DNA of 64,000 nt from positions 56,545 through 120,544 of the forward strand of contig NZ_AGFG01000033.1 of assembly GCF_000226255.1 (NCBI RefSeq), given 5' to 3'. Numbering within the stretch: position 1 is the first letter of the stretch; every line of letters begins with the position of its first letter. The DNA comes from Desulfovibrio sp. A2 (GTDB lineage Bacteria > Desulfobacterota > Desulfovibrionia > Desulfovibrionales > Desulfovibrionaceae). A program made the translations under genes and the position numbers. Under the pieces are notes generated by a model. The model did no database searches. It was not told the DNA's origin and saw only the letters and a program-made list of their open reading frames with translations. Of this stretch, positions 28,746 through 37,394 are shown piece after piece.

Positions 28746-29624
28746 ATGAAAGGCATCATTCTCGCCGGGGGGTCCGGCACGCGGCTCTATCCCATCACCA
28801 TGGGCGTCTCCAAGCAGCTCATGCCGGTGTACGACAAGCCCATGATCTACTACCCGCTGTCGGTGCTGATGCTGGCGGGCATCCGCGAGATATGCATCAT
28901 CACCACCCCGGCGGACCAGCCGCGCTTTCGCGAACTGCTGGGCGACGGCGCGCAGCTTGGCCTTTCGTTCACCTACATCGAGCAACCCCGCCCCGAAGGG
29001 CTGGCCCAGGCCTTCCTGCTGGCGCGCGACTTTCTGGCCGGCGAACCCAGCTGCCTGATTCTCGGCGACAACCTGTTCTACGGCGACCGGCTGTCCACCC
29101 TGCTGGAGCAGTGCGCCGGGCTGGAACACGGCGGCATCGTGTTCGGCTACAAGGTGCGCGACCCAGAACGCTACGGCGTGGTGGAGTTCGACAGCGCCTG
29201 CAAAGTCATCAGCATCGAGGAAAAGCCCGCCGCGCCCAAGTCGCGCTTTGCCGTGACCGGGCTCTATTTCTATGACGGACGCGCCCCCGAACTGGCCGCG
29301 CGGCTCACCCCCTCGCCGCGCGGCGAACTGGAAATCACCGACCTGAACAACCTGTACCTGCGCGAGGGCAACCTGTCGGTGGAATTTCTGGGGCGCGGAG
29401 TGGCCTGGCTGGATACCGGCACCTTCGAATCGCTGCACCAGGCGGCCTCGTTCGTGCGCGCGGTGCAGGACCGCCAGGGGCTGAAGATCGCCTGCATCGA
29501 GGAGATCGCCTGGCGCAAGGGCTACATCGGCGACGACGGGCTGCGCAAGCTGGCGGCCCCCATGCTGAAGAACGACTACGGTCGCTACCTGATGGACATC
29601 CTGGAGGACCGCCTGCGGATGTGA
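28746..29624 (+). CDS. rfbA: Glucose-1-phosphate thymidylyltransferase
   Basis: 292 residues, standard for RfbA/RmlA. It makes dTDP-glucose for dTDP-rhamnose and other surface sugars. The N-terminal nucleotide-binding signature is [16 protein letters not shown], followed by [25 protein letters not shown], the sugar-binding [20 protein letters not shown] and the C-terminal [13 protein letters not shown]. Start ATG 28746 with GAGAGG at 6 nt. It stands alone without rfbBCD, which must lie elsewhere. Expression may be limited by the terminator-like modules in its leader. Confidence 0.95.
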   Translation: MKGIILAGGSGTRLYPITMGVSKQLMPVYDKPMIYYPLSVLMLAGIREICIITTPADQPRFRELLGDGAQLGLSFTYIEQPRPEGLAQAFLLARDFLAGEPSCLILGDNLFYGDRLSTLLEQCAGLEHGGIVFGYKVRDPERYGVVEFDSACKVISIEEKPAAPKSRFAVTGLYFYDGRAPELAARLTPSPRGELEITDLNNLYLREGNLSVEFLGRGVAWLDTGTFESLHQAASFVRAVQDRQGLKIACIEEIAWRKGYIGDDGLRKLAAPMLKNDYGRYLMDILEDRLRM

Positions 29625-29649
29625 CGGGCGCGCCGCCGCCGGAACGCAG

Positions 29650-29676
29650 CAGGGCCGCCCCATGGGGACGGCCCTG
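29650..29676. terminator. Hairpin after rfbA
   Basis: CAGGGCCGCCCC...GGGGACGGCCCTG, an 8-bp outer stem with a CCCC/GGGG inner stem, 26 nt after the rfbA stop. No U-run on either strand; probably a weak or factor-assisted end between convergent genes. Confidence 0.5.
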
Positions 29677-29788
29677 TCCGGAAACTTGTGTCTGCCTGCG
29701 CATGGCGCGCACCGGCACGCGCCGCGATGCCCCGTGCGAAACGGAGGGCACGCGGCCAAAGGATCCCCCGGCACGCCGGGCATCCCTT

Positions 29789-29929
29789 CTAATGATGCAT
29801 GTGGTCGCCCTTGCCGATGCGGTAGAAGGCGGTGGCCACGATGACACAGAAGTAGATGGCGATCAGGCTGACGCCCACGAAGCCCTGCGGGCTCGAATGC
29901 ATCGCACTTTCGATCAGTTCGTTCAGCAT
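29789..29929 (-). CDS. 46-residue single-span membrane protein
   Basis: ATG 29929 has AAGGAG at 7 nt. The protein has a short polar N-terminus (MLNELIESAMHSSPQG), one membrane span (FVGVSLIAIYFCVIVATAFY), and a basic, His-rich end (RIGKGDHMHH). The terminal His/Met cluster could bind metal or heme, but no family is recognised. Its size and shape recall small subunits of respiratory complexes. The spacer upstream (29930-30370) is a CAC-rich, low-complexity stretch with no clear promoter. Confidence 0.65.
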   Translation of the reverse strand: MLNELIESAMHSSPQGFVGVSLIAIYFCVIVATAFYRIGKGDHMHH

Positions 29930-30370
29930 GTCCGGACTCCTTGTGCGGCCCGGCGGCAACACGCGGCCGCGCAGCACGGCCGCCACGGCGTCGGGCGGGG
30001 ATTGACGTGAACACTCCAGGTCCGCAGATTAGTTGCCGCTTTTCCGAAAAAAGTCAAGCGCATCGTGAATTCCCGCACAAGGAGCGGGAGTGCCAACCCC
30101 GGCGCGCACTTGCGCCCAGCGCCGTGGCGCTGTACATGGCCCGGCCCCGCCCCTGAAAGGACGGAGACGAGACCGCACCCGCGTCAGCCCCTGAACCCGG
30201 CGGGCATCATCCCTGCCCCGCCGAACCACGAAACGACGTACCGGCAAACGGGCGATCCGCACCACACGACACCACACCACGCCGTACCACCCCGGACCGC
30301 CCGAAACAGCCTTGCCCGAACGCGCGGCCCTTCCCCGCCGCCACATCCATAACATTTCCCCGGAGACATC

Positions 30371-31810
30371 ATGTCCGATACCACCCCGCGCCCCGGCGAC
30401 CTTCTGGAACTGACCGTTGACGGCCTTGCCGCGGGCGGCCGCGCCGTGTGCCGCCACGAAGGCCGCGTCGTGTTCGTGGCGGGCGGCCTGCCCGGCCAGC
30501 GGGTGCGCGCCAGGCTGACCACGGTGAAGCGCCGCTTCGCCGAGGCCACGCTGGATGCCGTGCTCGAACCATCGCCCGCGCAGTGCGCCCCGTTCTGCGT
30601 CCATTTCGGCGACTGCGGCGGCTGCGCCTGGCAAGACCTGCCCTACGCCGAGCAGTTGCGTTGGAAGGAACGCTTCGTGGTCGACGCCCTTGGCCGCATC
30701 GGCGGCCTGCGCGACGCCAACGTGCTGCCCATCCTCGCCTCGCCCGCCGAGCGCGGCTTCCGCAACAAGATGGAATTCGCCTTCAGCCAAGACCGCGACG
30801 GGCAGTTGCACCTGGGGCTGCGCCGCCGCGCCTCGCGCGCGGTGGTGGACATCACCGAATGCCATCTGCAGACCCCGCTCACGGTCGCCATCGTGGCCGC
30901 CGTGCGCGACCTTGCGCGCGAAAGCGGCCTGCCCGGCTGGGACGACGGCAGGCAGGACGGGTTCTGGCGCTTTCTGGTGGTACGCGAACCTGAACTTGGG
31001 CGAGACGCCGCGACCGGCGCACCGCAGGCAGCAATGGAAGGCGACGGGCCGGGCCGCCAGTGCATGGTCCAGTGCATCACCGGCAGGCACCCCGGCGCGG
31101 CGCAGGCCGTGTCCCGCCTGGCGGAGGAGCTGCGCGCCCGCTTCCCCGAGGTGACCGGCGTGGTGCATTCCCTGCGCCTGGATCCGGAGCAGATCGCCTA
31201 CGGCGAGCGGGTGCTGGCCGTGGACGGCGAGGCCGTGCTGGTGGAACGCCTTGGCGGCAACGACCTGCTGCTGGGGCCCGATTCCTTCTTCCAGACCAAC
31301 ACCACGGCGGCCGGCCTGCTGTATGACGAGGCGCGCCGCATGGCCGCCGCCGGTCCCGACGACACGGTGTGGGACCTCTATTCCGGGGTGGGGGCCATCG
31401 CCCTGCACCTGGCCCGCGCGGCCGGGGCTGTGCGCGGCTTCGAGATCACGCCCGAGGCGGTCAACGACGCCCGCGCCAACGCCGCGCGTAACAACATCCT
31501 GAACTGTTCCTTCGTCTCCGGCGACGTGCGGACCAGCCTGCGCCGCGAACGGCCGGGTGAGGGCGCATCCCCCCGCGTGGTGGTCATGGACCCGCCCCGC
31601 GCGGGCCTGCACGAGGACGTGGTGGAGGCCGTGGCCGCCCACAAGCCCGCGCGCATCGTCTACGTTTCGTGCAACCCGGCCACCATGGCCCGCGACGTGG
31701 CCCTGTTCGTCGCGCGCGGGTACGCGCTGCAAGAGGCCCGTCCCGTGGACCTGTTCCCCCATTCGCCCCACGTGGAGTGCGTGGCCCTGCTGACCCGCGT
31801 GGAGGAATAG
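30371..31810 (+). CDS. rlmD: TrmA/RlmD-family (uracil-5-)methyltransferase
   Basis: 479 residues. N-terminal TRAM RNA-binding domain (about 1-60), a 4Fe-4S cluster motif CAPFCVHFGDCGGCAW plus a distal Cys in ITECHL, then the SAM-dependent Rossmann domain (WDLYSGVGAIALHLA) with DPPRAGLHEDV and the catalytic nucleophile in YVSCNPATMARD. This family methylates C5 of U1939 or U747 in 23S rRNA; RlmD is the likely member given the intact Fe-S motif, but RlmC-like specificity cannot be excluded. Followed by a strong terminator and by repeat copy B. Confidence 0.87.
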   Translation: MSDTTPRPGDLLELTVDGLAAGGRAVCRHEGRVVFVAGGLPGQRVRARLTTVKRRFAEATLDAVLEPSPAQCAPFCVHFGDCGGCAWQDLPYAEQLRWKERFVVDALGRIGGLRDANVLPILASPAERGFRNKMEFAFSQDRDGQLHLGLRRRASRAVVDITECHLQTPLTVAIVAAVRDLARESGLPGWDDGRQDGFWRFLVVREPELGRDAATGAPQAAMEGDGPGRQCMVQCITGRHPGAAQAVSRLAEELRARFPEVTGVVHSLRLDPEQIAYGERVLAVDGEAVLVERLGGNDLLLGPDSFFQTNTTAAGLLYDEARRMAAAGPDDTVWDLYSGVGAIALHLARAAGAVRGFEITPEAVNDARANAARNNILNCSFVSGDVRTSLRRERPGEGASPRVVVMDPPRAGLHEDVVEAVAAHKPARIVYVSCNPATMARDVALFVARGYALQEARPVDLFPHSPHVECVALLTRVEE

Positions 31811-31857
31811 GCGAGGACGCCACCCGCGCGGGCGGCGGAAGCCTCGGAAAAATAAAA

Positions 31858-31894
31858 CCCGCCGCATGGTCGTACCGTGCGGCGGGCTTTTCGT
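31858..31894 (+). terminator. Intrinsic terminator of the rRNA methyltransferase gene
   Basis: CCCGCCGCATGG-N5-CCGTGCGGCGGG followed by CTTTTCGT; AAAA precedes the stem, so it can also act on the minus strand. It lies 47 nt after the stop. Confidence 0.85.
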
Positions 31895-31917
31895 CATGTA
31901 GGAGTACAAGGGAAACC

Positions 31918-32240
31918 TAGGGACAGTTTCTAAATAAGGATTTTCGTTCGTTGGCAAGGAAAACGAGCCTGCCATGAGGGAGTGCCCTAGCCGTTAGGTG
32001 AGCGAAGCAAACCTTACGGATAGGGACCGCAGCGCGTACTCTTATCGTATTCGACCGAGCCTTAGCCGTCAGGCGAGCGCGCAGCGCGAGTCTTACGGAT
32101 AAGGACAGCAAAGCTATGGCAGGCGAAGTTTGACCTCGTTGCGCACGATGTCCGTAGGTCTCGCAAGCTCGCCCAACGGCCACGCTTCGCGCCCTTCGGG
32201 TCGGACGCCAACGGGCGAAAGGACTATTTTGAAACAGTCC
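31918..32240. repeat. 320-bp structured intergenic repeat, copy B
   Basis: Full copy between convergent genes. Left end CTAGGGACAGTTTCTAAAT, right end reverse complement TAGGGACTGTTTCAAAAT. Internal hairpin GGTGAGC-GAA-GCAAACC sits within CCGTTAGG...CCTTACGG (31991-32019). The right end runs directly into the TAG stop codon of the cytochrome gene at 32241-32243, so the terminal TAGGG of the element appears to supply that stop. Confidence 0.85.
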
Positions 32241-32738
32241 CTAATGCGCGCCGCCATGCAAAAGCGGCTTGAAATTGAAGCTGCGCACCCGCTGCTCGTT
32301 GTGGCAGACCACGCAACCTTCCATGGTGGGCTTGCCGATGAGCGAAACGTCGCCCCCCGAATCCACATGGGCGGAACCGGGGCCGTGACAGACCTCGCAG
32401 CCCGCATCGGACAAGTGGGGGGTGGACTCGAAGCTGACGAACCCGCCCGGCTTGCCGTAGCCGGTGGTGTGGCAGGCATAGCAGCCTTGCACTTCCTCGC
32501 GGGTCAGCTTGGCCGCCATCACCTTCACGCTGTGGGCCGACTTGGATTTCTTGGCGTACTTGCGGAAGGTGGCGTGCTGGTCGGCGTGGCAGGGGGCGCA
32601 GGCGTCGGTGCCCACGTAGCTGCGCGCTTCGGCGGCCAGGGCCGGCGCGGGCGGCAGAAGAAGCAGGAGCAACGGCAGGAGGGCGAACAGAGTGTCGGAC
32701 AGGCGGCGGCACGCAGCGGCAGGCACGGTCAGGCGCAT
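32241..32738 (-). CDS. Periplasmic tetraheme c-type cytochrome (cytochrome c554-like)
   Basis: 165 residues from ATG 32738 (GGGGGATG upstream). A signal peptide (MRLTVPAAACRRLSDTLFALLPLLLLLL, cleaved near ALAAEA) is followed by four heme-binding CXXCH motifs: CAPCH, CYACH, CEVCH, CVVCH. Extra His residues (HADQH, KSAHSVK, HLSDAG, HVDSGG) can serve as distal ligands. The pattern resembles the cytochrome c554/c-prime multiheme family. It probably carries electrons in the periplasm, as is typical of Desulfovibrio. The protein ends exactly at the repeat element. Confidence 0.88.
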   Translation of the reverse strand: MRLTVPAAACRRLSDTLFALLPLLLLLLPPAPALAAEARSYVGTDACAPCHADQHATFRKYAKKSKSAHSVKVMAAKLTREEVQGCYACHTTGYGKPGGFVSFESTPHLSDAGCEVCHGPGSAHVDSGGDVSLIGKPTMEGCVVCHNEQRVRSFNFKPLLHGGAH

Positions 32739-32939
32739 GGCATCCCCCAGAGTCGGTTCCGGCCGATTCGGCAAGGCGGCACATTCGGCACGGCGGCACA
32801 TTCGATACGGTGTTGCGCATTGGTATCGCGTTACAATCGAACAGTCCAGCCTTCATGAATGGTTTCGCACGCCTTCGAGCCGCAGGCCCAACCGGGCCCT
32901 GCGGCACCGCGCCGCGTCACCCTGGGGATACCTCCGGCA

Positions 32940-33401
32940 CTATGCGTGGCGCGAGGCGGTCATCCGGTCCGGCACCAGCCGGAAAAAGGCAGTCTTGGCC
33001 ACCGCTTCCTCATTGACCGGGGCATCCGGGGCCTGCACGGCGGACAGCAGGGCACGCACCGCCACGGCCACCGCGGCGGGGTCGTGCAGTTCTTCGGGGC
33101 GCCCCCAGGCCAGCACGCTCATGAAGCGCATGGAATACTTGCACCCCGCACCGTCCTCGGGCTTGACCACCTCGGCGTAGGGCACGAACGAACAGCAGGC
33201 CGTGCCGCCGCGCCGCAACAGTTCCACCTTGTGCCCCTTGCGCGAGGAATGGAAATAGATGGCCCCGTCCGCCACGCCGAATGACAGCGGCACCGCGTAG
33301 GGCTCGTCGCCGTCGCACAGCGCCATGGTCATCCACGGGCTGGCGGCCACCGCAGCCCAGATCGCCTCCGCATCGGTCACTTCCCTGTCCTTGTGGCGCA
33401 T
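32940..33401 (-). CDS. Pyridoxamine 5'-phosphate oxidase-like flavin protein (NimA-like)
   Basis: 153 residues from ATG 33401, chosen for the strong GGAGGGG site; a possible upstream start at 33461 lacks one. Split-barrel FMN-binding fold: EAIWAAVAASPWMTMALCDGDEPYAVPLSFGVADGAIYFHSS then KGHKVELLRRGGTACCSFV. The HSSRKGHK segment is typical of the FMN phosphate site in this group. Relatives include NimA-type nitroimidazole reductases and anaerobe flavin reductases; the substrate is unknown. Divergent from the atp genes, sharing the 33402-33637 spacer. Confidence 0.83.
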   Translation of the reverse strand: MRHKDREVTDAEAIWAAVAASPWMTMALCDGDEPYAVPLSFGVADGAIYFHSSRKGHKVELLRRGGTACCSFVPYAEVVKPEDGAGCKYSMRFMSVLAWGRPEELHDPAAVAVAVRALLSAVQAPDAPVNEEAVAKTAFFRLVPDRMTASRHA

Positions 33402-33524
33402 GGCCCCTCCGGCGCGGCCGCGAGGCCCGCGTGGGCCCGCATCCGCCGTTGAATTGTTCATGCAATCAGCAAGCATGTCCGGCACTTCGGTGGGGAATTT
33501 TTTCACGAACTCCGCCCCGGCGCG

Positions 33525-33580
33525 TTGACGCCCACCGCCCGCTGTGATAGACACGACCCGACTTGTGAACGTTTGCACGA
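33525..33580 (+). promoter_or_regulatory. atp operon promoter with Rex-box-like operator
   Basis: TTGACG (33525-33530), 17 nt, TAGACA (33548-33553). Immediately downstream, TTGTGAACGTTTGCACGA (33563-33580) matches the Rex consensus TTGTGAA-N4-TTCACAA in all 7 bases of the left half and 5 of 7 in the right. Binding there would cover the start site. The rex gene itself follows this operon. A Rex-to-atp link is inferred from the site and gene order. Confidence 0.6.
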
Positions 33581-33637
33581 AGTGCCCCCGGCAACCGCTC
33601 GTTTCTGCATGGGCGCGACAGCCAAGGGACGGTGCCT

Positions 33638-33913
33638 ATGTTCTTCAATAATTGGTTCAAAATCAACGACAAGAAATACCTCGACGCCATTTCAACCGCC
33701 GGGGTCATCGGCCTGCACATGGTGTCGGCCACGGTGGTGGGCCTTGCGATGGGCTGGTACCTTGATCGTTGGTTGGGAACGAAGCCGTGGCTCACTGGGG
33801 TGTTCCTGATTCTCGGCATCGTCGCCGGGTTCAAGAACGTCTGGCTGGACTCGCGGAGGCTGCTCAAGGCCCAGGACAAGGAAGATGCTGAAAAGTTTGG
33901 CCCGAAAGACTGA
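33638..33913 (+). CDS. atpZ: AtpZ/AtpI-like small membrane protein
   Basis: 91 residues from ATG 33638 with AAGGGA at 9 nt. Two membrane hairpin segments (TAGVIGLHMVSATVVGLAMGWYLDRWLG and WLTGVFLILGIVAGFKNVW) are typical of AtpZ (DUF4519-type), a partner of AtpI in c-ring assembly or Mg2+/Ca2+ transport. First gene of the F0 cluster, overlapping the next by 29 nt. Confidence 0.85.
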   Translation: MFFNNWFKINDKKYLDAISTAGVIGLHMVSATVVGLAMGWYLDRWLGTKPWLTGVFLILGIVAGFKNVWLDSRRLLKAQDKEDAEKFGPKD

Positions 33914-34319
33914 TGAATGGTTGTGGCACAAGGGGTTCCGCGCGTCGGAAATCCGCCTCTTGCTGCGCTGCCAGATTCTGGTTTCGGGGGCGTCCTTGCT
34001 TGCCGGGGTTGCGTGCGCGCCTCTCTGGGACTGGGGGTTGTGGTTCGGCGTGGGGGCCGCGCTATCGACCTTCAATTTCTACGCCTTGGCCAAGTTCGTG
34101 CAGGGCATCGTCTTCCTGCCGTACACGCGCGCCATGGCGGCCGGGCTCATGTTCAGATTCTACGGTCGGCTGCTGCTTACCGGTCTGGTCCTCTTCGGCC
34201 TGATCGTTTGGCTAAATGTCTCTGTCTCGGCGCTTCTGGCGGGGCTGTCCACGTGCGTGCTCAGCATAGCCGCGTGGGGAATAGCCAGGGGCGCAGGGCA
34301 AAAAGTGAAGGAGGCGTAA
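33885..34319 (+). CDS. atpI: ATP synthase subunit I (c-ring assembly factor)
   Basis: 144 residues, four hydrophobic segments, standard for the ATP synthase I chain family that helps assemble the c-ring. ATG 33885 follows AAGGAAG and lies within atpZ, so translation is coupled. Conserved features include an Arg-rich first loop ([17 protein letters not shown]) and [16 protein letters not shown]. It precedes atpB by 4 nt. Confidence 0.85.
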   Translation: MLKSLARKTDEWLWHKGFRASEIRLLLRCQILVSGASLLAGVACAPLWDWGLWFGVGAALSTFNFYALAKFVQGIVFLPYTRAMAAGLMFRFYGRLLLTGLVLFGLIVWLNVSVSALLAGLSTCVLSIAAWGIARGAGQKVKEA

Positions 34320-34323
34320 GGGA

Positions 34324-35025
34324 ATGGCTGGTGGATTGCCGCATCCGGTACTCTGGTCCACGCTGCTGCAAGTGGACCAGGTGACCATCGGTGGAGCGAC
34401 CGTCGAGTTCAAGCATGTCTTCTACACGTGGTGTGCCATGGCCGTCCTGTTCAGCCTGGGCCTTCTGGTCCGCGGCGGGCTGAAACTGGTGCCCGGCGGC
34501 ATACAGAACGTTTTCGAGGTGATCATCGGGGGTCTTGAAGACTTCGTGGTCACCAACATCGGCGAGGATGGACGCAAGGTGTTCCCCCTGCTGGGCGGCA
34601 TCTTCCTGTTCATCCTCTTCCAGAACCTGCTGGGGCTCATCCCCGGCTGCGACGCGCCCACGGCCAACGTGAACACCAACGCGGCCATGGCCGTCTTCGT
34701 GTTCCTGTACTACAACTACCAGGGCATCAAGCGCTGGGGCCCGGGCTACATCAAGCATTTCATGGGTCCCATGTGGTGGCTCACGCCGCTGATGCTGCCG
34801 CTGGAACTCATCTCGCACACCGCGCGCCCGCTTTCGCTGACGCTGCGTCTGTTCGGGAACATCCGCGGTGAAGAAATCGTCATGGTGCTGTTCTTCCTGA
34901 TGGCTCCCATCGTAGGCACCATTCCGGTGTACTTCCTGTTCCTGCTGGGCAAGGTTCTTCAGTCGTTCATCTTCTTCATGCTGACGATGATCTACCTGAA
35001 GGGCGCTTTCGAGCACGCCCACTAG
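34324..35025 (+). CDS. atpB: F0 ATP synthase subunit a
   Basis: 233 residues, five to six TM helices. The essential Arg and its context are intact in [17 protein letters not shown], as is the final helix [17 protein letters not shown]. It forms the proton or sodium half-channels against the c-ring. GGAGGCG lies just upstream of the start. It begins with a short N-terminus typical of deltaproteobacterial subunit a. Confidence 0.96.
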   Translation: MAGGLPHPVLWSTLLQVDQVTIGGATVEFKHVFYTWCAMAVLFSLGLLVRGGLKLVPGGIQNVFEVIIGGLEDFVVTNIGEDGRKVFPLLGGIFLFILFQNLLGLIPGCDAPTANVNTNAAMAVFVFLYYNYQGIKRWGPGYIKHFMGPMWWLTPLMLPLELISHTARPLSLTLRLFGNIRGEEIVMVLFFLMAPIVGTIPVYFLFLLGKVLQSFIFFMLTMIYLKGAFEHAH

Positions 35026-35106
35026 TTCCGAAGGGCGTGCACGCCCGCTACATCCGAAGGGAATGGTCAACCGACCAAAACAACCATACGCACTGAGGAG
35101 TTTGTC

Positions 35107-35436
35107 ATGCGCAAGTTTCTGATGATCGCCCTGAACACCGTGGCCCTGATGTCCTTCGCCGCCCTTGCCTTCGCCGCCGACGGCAAGATGGACGCCGGCG
35201 CGCTGGGCCTGACCTGCCTCGCCGCCGCCATCGGCATGGCCATTGCCGCCGCCGGTTGCGGCCTCGGCCAGGGCATGGGCCTCAAGGCTGCCTGCGAAGG
35301 CACCGCGCGCAACCCCGAAGCGGGCGGCAAGATCATGGTTACCCTGATCCTGGGCCTGGCCTTCATCGAATCCCTCGCCATCTACGCGCTCGTCGTGAAC
35401 CTGATCCTGCTCGTCGCCAACCCCTTCGTGGGCTAG
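35107..35436 (+). CDS. atpE: F0 ATP synthase subunit c
   Basis: 109 residues, longer than the usual 75-90 because of an N-terminal signal-like segment ([26 protein letters not shown]) with a possible cleavage site after AFA. The hairpin carries [23 protein letters not shown] and the ion carboxylate in [11 protein letters not shown]. The Gln of GLGQG and the Glu-Ser pair are ligands seen in Na+-binding c-subunits such as Ilyobacter, but the following Thr is Leu here. GAGGAG precedes the start at 7 nt. Last gene before a terminator; F1 genes are not in the window. Confidence 0.95.
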   Translation: MRKFLMIALNTVALMSFAALAFAADGKMDAGALGLTCLAAAIGMAIAAAGCGLGQGMGLKAACEGTARNPEAGGKIMVTLILGLAFIESLAIYALVVNLILLVANPFVG

Positions 35437-35462
35437 TTCGCGAGCCTCGATTCGACTGTACG

Positions 35463-35493
35463 AAAGGAGGCCGTTGCAAACGGCCTCCTTTTT
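35463..35493 (+). terminator. Intrinsic terminator after atpE
   Basis: AAAGGAGGCCGTT-GCA-AACGGCCTCCTTT, 13-bp perfect stem, followed by TT. It lies 26 nt after the atpE stop and separates the F0 genes from rex. Confidence 0.9.
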
Positions 35494-35548
35494 CAGCATT
35501 ATGGCGGCTCGCCGTACGACATCCGCCAAACGAGAGACGAACCAAGCC

Positions 35549-36196
35549 ATGCAGACCCCCAAGAGTGAACACATTCCCCGCGCCACCATCCAGCGCCTTG
35601 CCGTATACGTGCAGGTGCTGGAAAACCTGCTGCGCGAAGGAACAGACGTCATATCCTCCGAACCGCTGGCCAAGGCGTGCAACGTCAATGCCTCGCAAAT
35701 CCGCAAGGACCTCGCCTACTTCGGCGAATTCGGCGTGCGCGGCGTGGGGTATTACGTCAAGAGCCTCATCGAATCGATCACCAGCGTGCTCGGGGTGAAC
35801 CGCGAATGGCGCACCGTGCTCGTCGGGGTAGGCAACCTTGGGCGCGCACTGCTGAACCACAAGGAATTCAAGCTGCGCGGCTTCCACATCGTGGGTGCCT
35901 TCGACTGCGACCCCTTCAAAATCGGCGAGGAAGTCTCCGGGCTTGAGGTGGTGTGCACCAAGCGGCTGAAGGAAAAGGTGGCCGACCTCGACGTTGAGAT
36001 CGGCATCATCACCACCCCGCCGGAACGCGCCCAGCGCGCCGCCAACCATCTGGTGGACGCGGGCATCAAGGGCATCCTCAATTTCGCGCCCGCGCGCATC
36101 ACGGTGCCGGACGACGTGTTCGTGGAATACGTGGACTTCTTCCACCACCTCTACGCGCTGTCGTTCAACATCACCTTCGACCGCGCCAACCGCTGA
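35549..36196 (+). CDS. rex: Redox-sensing transcriptional repressor Rex
   Basis: 215 residues from ATG 35549. N-terminal winged helix (IPRATIQRLAVYVQVLENLL and VNASQIRKDLAYFGEFGVRGVGY) and a Rossmann domain (TVLVGVGNLGRALLNHKEF, FDCDPFKIG) that binds NADH/NAD+, plus the domain-swapped C-terminal helix (YVDFFHHLYALSF). Rex leaves DNA when the NADH/NAD+ ratio is high. Located directly after the F0 operon, whose promoter carries a Rex-like site. In D. vulgaris, Rex is known (from memory) to repress sulfate-activation and energy genes. Confidence 0.95.
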   Translation: MQTPKSEHIPRATIQRLAVYVQVLENLLREGTDVISSEPLAKACNVNASQIRKDLAYFGEFGVRGVGYYVKSLIESITSVLGVNREWRTVLVGVGNLGRALLNHKEFKLRGFHIVGAFDCDPFKIGEEVSGLEVVCTKRLKEKVADLDVEIGIITTPPERAQRAANHLVDAGIKGILNFAPARITVPDDVFVEYVDFFHHLYALSFNITFDRANR

Positions 36197-36246
36197 CGCA
36201 TCCGCGCCCGCGCGCCGCTCACGCTCCGCAGCCCCTCACCGCTGCG

Positions 36247-36278
36247 CCATGGAACCCGCCTTTAGGCGGGTTCCATGG
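36247..36278. terminator. Hairpin downstream of rex
   Basis: CCATGGAACCCGCC-TTTA-GGCGGGTTCCATGG, 14-bp perfect stem, 50 nt after the rex stop, with only TT following. It is probably the 3' boundary of rex. A shorter CACCGCC/GGCGG hairpin follows; the rest of 36197-36536 shows nothing further. Confidence 0.65.
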
Positions 36279-36536
36279 TTATGGAGCTGACACCGCCGAA
36301 AGGCGGGGTTCCCGGTTCGTGGTGGCCGCCGCAGAAACGGAGCACCACGGGTGACCGCGATCTCCGGCGTACGCGCGGGCTCCCCGCTTGTGGTCGTGCC
36401 GCGCCCGCGCTAGGGTACAACCATGCCGCCCGTCGGGCGTGCCCCGCTACGGCGCCCCGATATCGCGCCCCGATATCGCGTCGGTTCCCGCGCCGCGCAC
36501 GGACAGTCCCGCCCCCTCCACAACCACGGAGCGCCC

Positions 36537-37394
36537 ATGGACCCAACCCACCGCCCGACCGCATCGGCCTGCCCATCCGCCGCGTCGGCCAAGCCCCGCG
36601 TGCAGTCCCGCTGCTTTGCCCTGCTGACGGATTTCGGGCTGGACGACCCCTACGTGGGCCAGCTCAAGGGGGTGCTGCACCGGTTGGCCCCGGCCGTGCC
36701 GGTCATCGACATCTCGCACGGCGTGCCGCCCCACCGGGTGGAGACCGCCGCGTTCTTCCTGGCGGCCAGCCATACGCACTTTCCGCCTGGGGCCATCTTC
36801 ATCTGCGTGGTGGACCCCGGCGTGGGCACGCCGCGCGGCCTCGTGTCCATGGAGACGGGCGGCCAGGTGATGCTGGCCCCGGACAACGGGCTGCTGCACC
36901 TTGCGGCAGAGGCCCGGCCCGACGCCGTGCTGCGCAGACTGGACCCGGCCCGTCTGCCGGAGGCGCAAAGTGCAACCTTCCACGGGCGCGACGTGCTGGC
37001 CCCCCTGGCAGCACGCCTGGCCGGTGGAGAATCCCTTGCCGCCTTCGGCGACCCGGTGCTGCCCACGGACCTATCGCGCCCGGCGTGGGCCGTGCCCCGG
37101 CGAGAGGCCGAGGGCGTGCACGCCGCCGTGCTGCACGTGGACCGCTTCGGCAACGTGGTGCTCAACCTTTCCCTGCGCGAGTGGGACTGGCTGGCCGCCT
37201 GCCGCCTGCACCTGCCCGACGGCACCCTGATCGACATCGCCCGCGCCGCCACGTACGCCGACATTCCCGCCGGACGCACCGGGCTGGTGGCGGGCAGCCA
37301 GGGCTACCTGGAACTGGCGGCGGACAAGGCCTCGGCCGCCGACCGCCATTGGCTGAAACCGGGCGTGCAGGTGCTGCTGGAGGACTGCCGGTGA
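36537..37394 (+). CDS. S-adenosylmethionine hydrolase (DUF62/SAM hydroxide adenosyltransferase)
   Basis: 285 residues from ATG 36537 (CGGAG upstream). The family converts SAM plus water to adenosine plus methionine and shares its fold with fluorinase and chlorinase. Signatures: LLTDFGLDDPYVGQLKGVL (catalytic Asp), IDISHGVPPHRVETAAFFL, FPPGAIFICVVDPGVGTPRG, LAPDNGLL, and the C-terminal DRFGNVVLNL. The halogenase-specific loop is not evident, supporting hydrolysis. Overlaps cobS by 4 nt (GTGA), so the two are translationally coupled. Confidence 0.88.
   Translation: MDPTHRPTASACPSAASAKPRVQSRCFALLTDFGLDDPYVGQLKGVLHRLAPAVPVIDISHGVPPHRVETAAFFLAASHTHFPPGAIFICVVDPGVGTPRGLVSMETGGQVMLAPDNGLLHLAAEARPDAVLRRLDPARLPEAQSATFHGRDVLAPLAARLAGGESLAAFGDPVLPTDLSRPAWAVPRREAEGVHAAVLHVDRFGNVVLNLSLREWDWLAACRLHLPDGTLIDIARAATYADIPAGRTGLVAGSQGYLELAADKASAADRHWLKPGVQVLLEDCR

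Noticed and set aside
36197..36536. Cobalamin riboswitch for the cobS operon
   Set aside because: No B12-box-like sequence seen; only two simple hairpins.
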